Source of the DNA: Alphaproteobacteria bacterium
Lineage (GTDB): Bacteria > Pseudomonadota > Alphaproteobacteria > Sphingomonadales > Rhodothalassiaceae
Direction: 5' to 3'
Length of the DNA stretch: 5,124 nt
Assembly (NCBI GenBank): GCA_003695555.1
Contig: RFIU01000088.1
Coordinates: 1-5,124 of the forward strand
The notes under the pieces: model-generated
Seen by the model: only the letters and a program-made list of their open reading frames with translations
The model's database searches: none
What the model was told of the DNA's origin: nothing
Translations under genes and position numbers: made by a program
Part shown: positions 1 through 4,450 of the stretch, in pieces
Position numbering within the stretch: the stretch's first letter is position 1
Layout: the number at the start of each line of letters is the position of its first letter

Positions 1-212
1 ATATAGGAGATCGGCAGCGGCTGGGTGAAGTTGATCTTGTTGATGACCACCAGCCGGTCGGCGGCGGCAAGATCGCTGCCGGCATCCAACGTGCGTTCCA
101 GACTCTTCAGCAGTCCGAACAGCAGGAAGGCGGTCATCACTGCGAAGATGGTCAGCACGGTGCGCAGCTTGCGACGGGTGAGATTGCGACGGACCAGTGT
201 CCAGCGCGTCAT
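1..212 (-). CDS. ABC transporter permease, FtsX/MacB-like (N-terminal fragment)
   Basis: This is the first 70 codons of an inner-membrane permease; the rest lies beyond the left edge. The protein begins MTRWTLVRRNLTRRKLRTVL. It has a basic cytoplasmic start (residues 1-18), then a hydrophobic segment at about 19-36 (VLTIFAVMTAFLLFGLL) that should be TM1. The start of a periplasmic domain follows, including NKINFTQPLPISY at about 58-70. A short arginine-rich head, TM1 and then a large periplasmic domain is the usual layout of FtsX/MacB-type permeases. The ATG at 210-212 overlaps the TGA of the ATPase gene as ATGA, implying translational coupling. It should be the membrane partner of the ATPase and the HlyD-type adaptor upstream. 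This fragment alone cannot reveal the substrate or the remaining TM helices. The family call is fairly secure because of the operon context. Confidence 0.85.
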   Translation of the reverse strand, partial: MTRWTLVRRNLTRRKLRTVLTIFAVMTAFLLFGLLKSLERTLDAGSDLAAADRLVVINKINFTQPLPISY

Positions 213-910
213 GCCTCGACCTCCTCTTGCGGGGCATCGACGAATTCGCCCTTGTCGAGATGCAGCACATGATCGGCATAGCGTGCGGCAGCGGGATCAT
301 GGGTGACCATGACGATGGTCTTGCCAAAGTCGCGGTTCAGCATCTGGAGGATTTCGAGGATCTCCTGGGCCGTCGCGCGGTCGAGATCGCCGGTCGGCTC
401 GTCAGCAAGCAGCAATGCCGGGTCGGCGATGATCGCACGGGCGATCGCGACCCGCTGCTGCTGTCCGCCGGACAGCTCGTCCGGATAGTGGCCGGCGCGA
501 TCGGCGATGCCGACGAGCTGGAGCGCCGCCATCACCCGCTTCGCGCGTTCCTTGCGGGAGAGATGGGTGAGCAGCAGCGGCAGTTCCGCATTCTCGGCCG
601 CTGAGAGTACCGGCATCAGATTGTAGAACTGGAAGATGAAGCCGACATTCGCCGCCCGCCAGCGCGCCAGCCGGCCTTCGGAAAGCGTGTCGATGCGGGT
701 GTCGCGAAAATGGATCTCGCCGGCCGACGGCCGGTCGATGCCGCCGAGCAGATTGAGCAGCGTCGTCTTGCCCGATCCTGACGGTCCCATGATCGCAAGA
801 AAGTCGCCTTGCGCCACCGCGAAGTCGAGATCGCGAAAGATTTCGATCACCTGCGCACCCTTGCGATAGCGCTTGGTGATACCGCTCAGCCGGATTTGCT
901 TGTCGCTCAT
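209..910 (-). CDS. ABC exporter ATP-binding protein, MacB/LolD/DevA type
   Basis: A 233-residue cytoplasmic ATPase that should power the adjacent permease. All nucleotide-binding motifs are intact: Walker A GPSGSGKTT (42-50), Q-loop around FQFYNLMP (93-100), signature LSGGQQQRVAIARA (146-159), Walker B LLLADEP with catalytic E171, D-loop GDLD (174-177), and H-loop VTHD with H204. The FQFYNLMPVLSAAEN stretch and the SGGQQQR signature are typical of the LolD/MacB/DevA subfamily that partners FtsX-type permeases. The start was placed at the ATG at 908-910 because AGGAAAG lies just upstream (RBS at 918-921). A TTG 30 bases further up would add only ten polar residues (MRRHKRQESD). The stop overlaps the permease start. 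It follows the adaptor gene after a 119-bp gap that may contain its own promoter. The substrate is unknown; macrolide, lipid and peptide exporters all use this type of ATPase. Confidence 0.95.
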   Translation of the reverse strand: MSDKQIRLSGITKRYRKGAQVIEIFRDLDFAVAQGDFLAIMGPSGSGKTTLLNLLGGIDRPSAGEIHFRDTRIDTLSEGRLARWRAANVGFIFQFYNLMPVLSAAENAELPLLLTHLSRKERAKRVMAALQLVGIADRAGHYPDELSGGQQQRVAIARAIIADPALLLADEPTGDLDRATAQEILEILQMLNRDFGKTIVMVTHDPAAARYADHVLHLDKGEFVDAPQEEVEA

Positions 911-917
911 GTCGCTT

Positions 918-921
918 TCCT
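918..921 (-). promoter_or_regulatory. Ribosome binding site deciding the ATPase start
   Basis: On the minus strand AGGA (within AGGAAAGCGAC) ends seven bases before the ATG at 908-910. The alternative TTG start at 940 has no comparable purine-rich site. This supports the 233-residue ATPase form. Confidence 0.6.
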
Positions 922-969
922 GTCGCTTGTGTCGGCGCAACGCCGGTCATGCTGCTCATTCATATCAGA

Positions 970-998
970 TCGATATATTGTGACGGAATTCCTGTCAA
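970..998 (-). promoter_or_regulatory. Candidate internal promoter with overlapping palindrome, before the ATPase
   Basis: In the 119-bp gap between adaptor and ATPase, the minus strand carries a perfect TTGACA (993-998). Seventeen bases later comes TATCGA (970-975), or with a 15-base spacer TATATC (972-977). The surroundings are unusually AT-rich for this window. The -35 overlaps an imperfect palindrome at 981-997, TGAC-A-GGAATTCC-GTCA, which could be an operator. It would allow ATPase and permease to be transcribed apart from the adaptor. The -10 match is only moderate, so this remains an inference. Confidence 0.4.
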
Positions 999-1010
999 TC
1001 TTCCCCTTTT

Positions 1011-1062
1011 GTCAGGAAGAAAGCGACATTCACCCTCCCGTCGGGAAGAAGGCGACGTTGAC
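1011..1062 (-). repeat. Imperfect 29-bp tandem repeat spanning the adaptor stop codon
   Basis: The last codons of the adaptor (VNVAFFPTGG then TGA) are followed at once by a second, diverged copy of the same DNA with a 29-base period. In the 23-base core (1040-1062 versus 1011-1033), 19 positions match. Because 29 is not a multiple of three, copy two is in another frame. Read in that frame it gives VNVAFFLTKGED and then a stop. Most differences between the copies fall at third codon positions. Confidence 0.75.
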
Positions 1063-2121
1063 TCCCATGTCAGGCAGGATGCGCGCGTCCCGCTCATCAA
1101 GTGCCAGCCGCACGCGCACCGTCGCCTTCGCCCGGTCGGCGGTCGGGATGACGGCGACCACATGCGCCGGAATTGGCCAGTCGGGATAGGCATCGAGCCG
1201 CGCCTCGGCCCGCTGGCCGGGCTGAATGCGGGCGATATGGGCCTCTGCGACATCGACCTCTATTTCGAGACTGGACATGTCGACGATGGTACAGATGCCG
1301 GTGCGGGTGAAGCCGCCGCCGGCGGAAACCGGCGAGACGATTTCGCCCGGCTGCGCGTTCTTGGCGACCACGATGCCGGCGAAAGGAGCGCGGATGACAT
1401 GCTTGGCCAGTCGCTCGCGGGCATCGTCCAGCTGACGGCGGGCGGCTTCGGCATCGGCTGTCGCTGCGTTCTCGCTGGCCTTCAGACGACCGAGTTCGGC
1501 CTCGGCGCGGGTCACATCGGCCTTTGAGGCGTAGCCCCGTTCGGCAAGCGTTCGCTTGCGGGTCAGCTCTCGCGTCGCTTCTTCCCTCTGTGCCGACAGA
1601 GCGGCGATGCGGGCCCGGGCGGCGGCCAGGCGCGCCTCGGCGAGCCTGAGCGCGGTCATCGCCAGTGTATCGTCGAGACGCGCGACGACCTCGCCGCCGG
1701 TCACCCGCTGGCCCTCCTCGACCAGCACCTCGGTCAGCCGGCCGGTGATCTCTGACGAGACGGTCGCCTTGACCCGCGGCACGACATAGCCGGAGGCATT
1801 GAGGATGATGGCCGGGGACGATTGCCCTGATGATGGCGAAGGGGCGGAAGAATCCGGCTCTGCCGGCGCCACGGTCGTGCTCGTCTGGCGCTGTGGCGTG
1901 CTTGATGCGGCGGCCGGTCCTTTCGCCGCCGGATTGCCGGAAGGAGAGGGCGGCCACAGATAATGTCCGACGGCCAGTCCACCGACGAAGAGCGTCAGCG
2001 CCATTAGCATCAGCAGCGCCGAGCGGGCTTTCCGGCCGCTTCCCGTCATATCGGCACCGGGGGCCGCCTCTTCCCGCTCGATTCGCAGGCTTTCCAGCAG
2101 CGCCTTGCGATCTTTATCCAT
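1030..2121 (-). CDS. HlyD-type periplasmic adaptor (membrane fusion protein) of an ABC exporter
   Basis: A 363-residue adaptor anchored in the inner membrane and expected to bridge the ABC permease to an outer-membrane channel. The N-terminus is cytoplasmic (1-33), with a single TM helix at about 34-54 (SALLMLMALTLFVGGLAVGHYL). A Pro/Ser/Ala-rich linker follows (56-104). The first half of a lipoyl-like domain is at about 110-150 (GYVVPRVKATVSSEITGRL). A long alpha-helical coiled-coil hairpin spans about 153-241 and is rich in Ala, Glu and Arg. The second lipoyl half begins at the family-typical RAPFAGIV (244-251). The beta-barrel/membrane-proximal part runs from about 275 to 363. Start: ATG at 2119-2121 preceded by GGGGAAA. 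It is the first gene of the adaptor-ATPase-permease cassette, with a promoter/operator candidate directly upstream. The extreme C-terminus looks altered: a frameshifted second copy of its last codons follows the stop. Pairing with a MacB/DevA-type ATPase argues for an ABC rather than an RND system. Confidence 0.93.
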   Translation of the reverse strand: MDKDRKALLESLRIEREEAAPGADMTGSGRKARSALLMLMALTLFVGGLAVGHYLWPPSPSGNPAAKGPAAASSTPQRQTSTTVAPAEPDSSAPSPSSGQSSPAIILNASGYVVPRVKATVSSEITGRLTEVLVEEGQRVTGGEVVARLDDTLAMTALRLAEARLAAARARIAALSAQREEATRELTRKRTLAERGYASKADVTRAEAELGRLKASENAATADAEAARRQLDDARERLAKHVIRAPFAGIVVAKNAQPGEIVSPVSAGGGFTRTGICTIVDMSSLEIEVDVAEAHIARIQPGQRAEARLDAYPDWPIPAHVVAVIPTADRAKATVRVRLALDERDARILPDMGVNVAFFPTGG

Positions 2122-2145
2122 GGCGTTTCCCCGCTTGTCGCCCTT

Positions 2146-2170
2146 CCTTATATAGAGCCGTCATATAAGG
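2146..2170. promoter_or_regulatory. Perfect inverted repeat, operator candidate upstream of the efflux adaptor
   Basis: Two perfect 8-base arms, CCTTATAT and ATATAAGG, are separated by nine bases and lie 25 bases upstream of the adaptor ATG. They are strikingly AT-rich in a GC-rich region. The centre-to-centre spacing of about 17 bases fits a dimeric helix-turn-helix repressor such as TetR or MarR, families that often control efflux cassettes. One arm coincides with the likely -10 element. No regulator gene is present in the window, so the binding protein is unknown. Confidence 0.5.
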
Positions 2171-2191
2171 GGGTGCGGCAACAGCTGGCAA
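2162..2191 (-). promoter_or_regulatory. Likely housekeeping promoter of the efflux cassette
   Basis: On the minus strand TTGCCA (2186-2191, five of six to the -35 consensus) is followed after 18 bases by TATATG (2162-2167, four of six to the -10 consensus). Transcription would begin near 2155, leaving a leader of about 35 bases before the adaptor ATG. The -10 sits inside one arm of the inverted repeat, so binding there should block initiation. Confidence 0.45.
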
Positions 2192-2223
2192 GCATGTTGC
2201 GTCGGGGAAAGGGGTGTGCCTCG

Positions 2224-3204
2224 TCAGGATGCCAGCAGCAGAATCTTGCCGACATGCTCGCCGGATTCCATCCGTCGGTGGGCATCGGCCGCGCGCTCCA
2301 GAGGAAAGCGCGAATCGATCACGGGGCGAATGCGGCCCGCTTCGATCAGCGGCCAGACCAGCCGCTCGATCTCCTGCGCCAGGGCCGCCTTGAAGGCGAG
2401 CGGACGGGGCCGCAGGGTCGAGCCGGTGAGCGTCAATCGCCGGCGCATCACCGGCACGAAGTTCACTTCCGCCTTCGGTCCGCGCAGGAAGGCGATCGAG
2501 ACATGGCGGCCGTCTTCGGCAAGGCAGGCGATGTTGCGGGGAATGTAGTCGCCGCCGACCATGTCGAGCACGACATCGACCCCACGCCCTTCTGTCACCT
2601 CTTTTACCCGTTCGACGAAATCCTCGCGCCGATAGTTGATCGCCAGATCGGCGCCGAGCTCCTCGCATATCCGGCATTTTTCCTCCGATCCGGCGGTGAC
2701 GACGACATGCGCATCGAAGGCCTTCGCCAGCTGGATCGCCGTTGTCCCGATACCCGACGCGCCGCCGTGGACCAGCAGCCATTCGCCATGGTCGAGGTGG
2801 GCGCGTTCAAAGACGTTCGACCAGACGGTGAAGACGGTTTCCGGCAGACCTGCCACCTCTTCGAGGGGCAAGCCTTTCGGCGCCGGCAGGGTGGTCGCTT
2901 CCGGCGCCAGCGCATATTCGGCATAACCGCCGCCGGCAAGCAGGGCGACGACCTTGTCGCCGGGGTGAAAGCGGCGGGTTTCCGGCCCCGTTTCAACGAC
3001 CGTGCCGGCGACCTCCAGGCCGGGCAGGTCGCTCGCGCCGGGAGGCGGCGGATACATGCCGAGGCGCTGGAAGACGTCCGGGCGATTGACGCCGGCGGCA
3101 GTCACCTGGATCAGCACTTCGCCGGGGCCGGGTGTCGGACGGGGACGTTCGACCGGCTGGAGAACCTCCGGCCCTCCCGGTTCGCGGATCTCGATCGCCT
3201 TCAT
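2224..3204 (-). CDS. NAD(P)H quinone oxidoreductase, PIG3-type zinc-independent MDR
   Basis: A 326-residue cytoplasmic medium-chain dehydrogenase/reductase expected to reduce quinones or related electrophiles with NADPH. The N-terminal GroES-like domain (about 1-125) carries GVNRPDVFQRLGMYPPPPGA (38-57) and PGLEVAG (61-67). The Rossmann nucleotide-binding fold has VHGGASGIGTTAIQLAKAF (145-163), followed by VVTAGSEEKCRICEELGADLAINYR. These strings are characteristic of the PIG3/TP53I3-like quinone oxidoreductases. The catalytic-zinc cysteine seen in true alcohol dehydrogenases is replaced (NRPD), as usual in this subfamily. The start was set at the ATG at 3202-3204 because GGGAGGAAG lies upstream with good spacing and MKAIEIREPGGPEVL is the expected family start. 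An upstream ATG at 3238-3240 would add twelve unsupported residues. The gene is divergent from the DUF1192 gene and 102 bp upstream of the efflux adaptor. The exact substrate is unknown. Confidence 0.94.
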   Translation of the reverse strand: MKAIEIREPGGPEVLQPVERPRPTPGPGEVLIQVTAAGVNRPDVFQRLGMYPPPPGASDLPGLEVAGTVVETGPETRRFHPGDKVVALLAGGGYAEYALAPEATTLPAPKGLPLEEVAGLPETVFTVWSNVFERAHLDHGEWLLVHGGASGIGTTAIQLAKAFDAHVVVTAGSEEKCRICEELGADLAINYRREDFVERVKEVTEGRGVDVVLDMVGGDYIPRNIACLAEDGRHVSIAFLRGPKAEVNFVPVMRRRLTLTGSTLRPRPLAFKAALAQEIERLVWPLIEAGRIRPVIDSRFPLERAADAHRRMESGEHVGKILLLAS

Positions 3205-3212
3205 GGATGCGG

Positions 3213-3221
3213 CTTCCTCCC
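3213..3221 (-). promoter_or_regulatory. Ribosome binding site deciding the oxidoreductase start
   Basis: GGGAGGAAG on the minus strand ends eight bases before the ATG at 3202-3204. It lies inside the reading frame of the longer alternative (ATG at 3240), which favours the shorter 326-residue protein. Confidence 0.65.
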
Positions 3222-3322
3222 TTGTTGGCCTCATCGACATTGACGTGTAGATTGAAGGAAATCAAGACGAGCGACGACGATTCGTTGCGAAGGTGGAACG
3301 AATTGACCCTCCGCCGTCCGAC

Positions 3323-3327
3323 GGGAG
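3323..3327 (+). promoter_or_regulatory. Ribosome binding site deciding the DUF1192 start
   Basis: GGGAG directly abuts an in-frame ATG at 3328, which is too close for initiation, and lies nine bases before the ATG at 3337. The second ATG is therefore the better start and gives the family-typical MDWDE opening. Confidence 0.55.
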
Positions 3328-3336
3328 ATGACCGGC

Positions 3337-3528
3337 ATGGATTGGGACGAACCGAAGAAGGCAGCAGCCCCGCTCGATCTCGTCGAGGGCGAGCCGCTTG
3401 ACGAATGGTCGCGCGACGAACTTGCTGAGCGCATCCGCCGTCTCGAGCGCGAGATCGCGCGCACCCGCCGCGTGCTTGAGGCGAAAAGCGCGCACGCCCG
3501 CGACATCGACAGACTGTTCGGCGACTGA
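3337..3528 (+). CDS. DUF1192 family small coiled-coil protein
   Basis: A 63-residue acidic/basic protein with no signal peptide or membrane segment. It opens MDWDEPKK, as many members of this alphaproteobacterial family do (M-x-W-D-D/E). A variable Pro/Leu stretch follows, then a helical segment from about 24 to 61 (WSRDELAERIRRLEREIARTRRVLEAK, ending SAHARDIDRLFGD). Its heptad-like Leu/Ile spacing suggests a short coiled coil. The 'EL-ERI--LE-EI' core and a terminal 'A---LF' are the recognisable family features. The molecular role is unknown. It diverges from the quinone oxidoreductase gene, with 132 bp between the two starts, and is followed by a strong terminator, so it is probably monocistronic. 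The choice of the second ATG (3337) rather than 3328 rests on RBS spacing. Confidence 0.85.
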   Translation: MDWDEPKKAAAPLDLVEGEPLDEWSRDELAERIRRLEREIARTRRVLEAKSAHARDIDRLFGD

Positions 3529-3563
3529 AGCCGGCAAGGGCATCGCGATCCGACGCAGATGAC

Positions 3564-3607
3564 GAAAAGGGCGGCCCGAACGGGTGCCGCCCCTTTCTTC
3601 GATTTTT
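3564..3607. terminator. Bidirectional rho-independent terminator between DUF1192 and hsp20 genes
   Basis: GAAAAGGGCGGC (3564-3575) pairs with GCCGCCCCTTTC (3586-3597), giving a 12-bp stem with one A-C mismatch. The loop can pair further (CCG with CGG). On the plus strand the stem is followed by TTCGATTTTT, which suits ending the DUF1192 transcript. On the minus strand the stem ends in CCCTTTTCG, which can serve the hsp20 transcript that stops at 3632. It lies between the two convergent stop codons. Confidence 0.8.
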
Positions 3608-3631
3608 CACGCCAGGCTGACTGCCTTGCCC

Positions 3632-4159
3632 TCAGGCCGCCTTGTCCCCGGCTTGCTTGCTTTCCACCGGGATGCGGCGTGCCGTCGCCGGCTCCTCTTC
3701 GGCTTCGGCCCGGCTCTCGATGGTGGTCGGCGACCCGCTCGCCTCGATGCGGATCTTGCGCGGGCGCATGTGCTCGGGAATCTCGCGCTTCAGCTCGATC
3801 ACCAGCAGACCGTCGTGATAGCGCGCGCCGGTCACCTTGACGGTATCGGCGAGCCGGAACTGCCGCTCGAAGGCACGCTTGGCGATGCCGCGATGGAGAT
3901 ATTCGACGCCATCCTCCTTCTCGTTCGCCCTGCCCGTCACCGTCAGGGTGCGGTCCTGCACGACGATGTCGAGATCCTCGGGCGCGAAACCGGCAACCGC
4001 CAGTTCGATGCGGTATTCGTCTTCGCCGACCTTGGCGATGTTGTAGGGGGGATACCCCTGCGAGCTCTGATCGGTGCGGGCCAGCGATTCGGTCATTCTA
4101 AAGAGGTCATCGAAGCCGATCGAGGAGCGCAACAGGGGGGTCAGATCGAAACTGCGCAT
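3632..4159 (-). CDS. Small heat-shock protein, Hsp20/IbpA family
   Basis: A 175-residue ATP-independent cytoplasmic holdase that should bind unfolding proteins during heat stress and pass them to DnaK/ClpB. The N-terminal arm (1-36) is MRSFDLTPLLRSSIGFDDLF, close to IbpA-type proteins. The alpha-crystallin domain runs from about 37 to 130, starting with YPPYNI and containing VAGFAPEDLDIVVQDRTLTV, HRGIAKRAFERQFRLAD and DGLLVIEL (116-123). The C-terminal IxI anchor for oligomerisation is IRI at 136-138. A longer than usual acidic, probably disordered tail follows (141-175, SGSPTTIESRAEAEEEPATA and on). The start is the ATG at 4157-4159, preceded by AGGAGGATAGGAG. The open frame extends 74 codons further upstream, but that DNA contains the promoter and structured leader and is not coding. 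Expression is probably controlled by RpoH and by an RNA thermometer. Terminator at 3564-3607. Confidence 0.95.
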   Translation of the reverse strand: MRSFDLTPLLRSSIGFDDLFRMTESLARTDQSSQGYPPYNIAKVGEDEYRIELAVAGFAPEDLDIVVQDRTLTVTGRANEKEDGVEYLHRGIAKRAFERQFRLADTVKVTGARYHDGLLVIELKREIPEHMRPRKIRIEASGSPTTIESRAEAEEEPATARRIPVESKQAGDKAA

Positions 4160-4276
4160 GTCTCCTATCCTCCTTGTCCTGATGAGCGATATTCGACGTC
4201 TCGTCCGCCCGTTAGCGGGCCGGACGGCGCAAGGACCGTTCCGGATCCGAACCGGCATCCGGAAGGTTCCCCGCGC
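4160..4276 (-). promoter_or_regulatory. ROSE-like RNA thermometer in the hsp20 leader
   Basis: The roughly 117-base leader can fold into three consecutive hairpins. Hairpin 1 (4235-4267) pairs UUCCGGAU with AUCCGGAA plus an ACC/GGU extension. Hairpin 2 (4202-4226) pairs CGUCC-G-GCCCG with CGGGC-GGACG around a CUAA loop. Hairpin 3 (4160-4197) pairs GUC-GAA-UAUCGCUC with GAGGAUA-GGA-GAC and ends immediately before the AUG. In hairpin 3 the UCGCU (4185-4189) faces the Shine-Dalgarno AGGA (4168-4171) with the G bulged. This is the hallmark UYGCU/AGGA arrangement of ROSE elements, which hold rhizobial small heat-shock mRNAs closed at low temperature. The length and position before an hsp20 gene also fit. 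The pairing was done by eye; no energy calculation was made. Confidence 0.68.
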
Positions 4277-4282
4277 ACTTCG

Positions 4283-4310
4283 ATCTAGGTGCCTTGCAAG
4301 AGATTTCAAG
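4283..4310 (-). promoter_or_regulatory. RpoH (sigma-32) type heat-shock promoter of hsp20
   Basis: On the minus strand CTTGAAA (4304-4310) is followed after 14 bases by CCTAGAT (4283-4289). This matches the heat-shock sigma pattern CTTGAAA ... CCCCATnT/CCTATnT well. Transcription should start near 4276, giving a leader of about 117 bases, the right size for a ROSE-type element. Confidence 0.72.
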
Positions 4311-4363
4311 ATCACGCGCCGGTCCTTGCCGGGTCCCTGGATTTGGCGAAAACGCCCGGCTGT

Positions 4364-4382
4364 GGCACCATGGGGCACCATG
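4364..4382 (+). repeat. Short direct repeat GGCACCATG, 10-base period, upstream of the rcdA-like gene
   Basis: GGCACCATG occurs at 4364-4372 and again at 4374-4382, exactly one helical turn apart, in the 140-bp stretch between the hsp20 promoter and the RcdA-like gene. It could be a regulator half-site pair. No convincing -35/-10 pair for the downstream gene was found here. The best is TTGGCG (4343-4348) and CACCAT (4366-4371) with 17 bases between, which overlaps the repeat. Confidence 0.3.
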
Positions 4383-4450
4383 ACGATGACATTTCCCCCT
4401 TTGCGCGGCGCATCCGGGGGAGAAAACTCAGGCGACGGCGAGGACGGACC

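Noticed and set aside
907..963. An 18-codon minus-strand ORF (MNEQHDRRCADTSDRKAT) ending in an ATGA overlap with the ATPase start, possible leader peptide
   Set aside because: No Shine-Dalgarno precedes its ATG, the composition is unremarkable, and an open frame of this size is expected by chance in GC-rich DNA.
1001..1020. CTTCC/GGAAG stem after the adaptor stop, possible terminator
   Set aside because: Only five base pairs, a ten-base loop and no T-run; the following genes belong to the same transport cassette.
2178..2200. Hairpin GCAACA ... TGTTGC with inner GCT/AGC pairs, possible terminator of the quinone oxidoreductase gene
   Set aside because: There is no U-tract after it on the minus strand, and it overlaps the proposed -35 of the efflux promoter. 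It may be only a fortuitous stem.
2173..3243. Long plus-strand open frame (356 codons) antisense to the quinone oxidoreductase
   Set aside because: Its translation shows no family features and is rich in residues typical of antisense GC-rich frames; the minus-strand product is a clear PIG3-type enzyme.
3584..4288. Plus-strand open frame of 234 codons across the hsp20 gene
   Set aside because: It is antisense to a clear alpha-crystallin-domain protein and contains no recognisable motif.
4362..4380. Sigma-54-like TGGCAC followed by GGCAC upstream of the RcdA-like gene
   Set aside because: The -12 element lacks TTGC at the required five-base spacing, so it does not meet the sigma-54 consensus.
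4160..4381. 74-codon N-terminal extension of Hsp20 to an ATG at 4381
   Set aside because: It would translate the RpoH promoter and structured leader, and its residues are not Hsp20-like. The ATG at 4159 has a strong RBS and the family-typical MRSFDLTPLL start.
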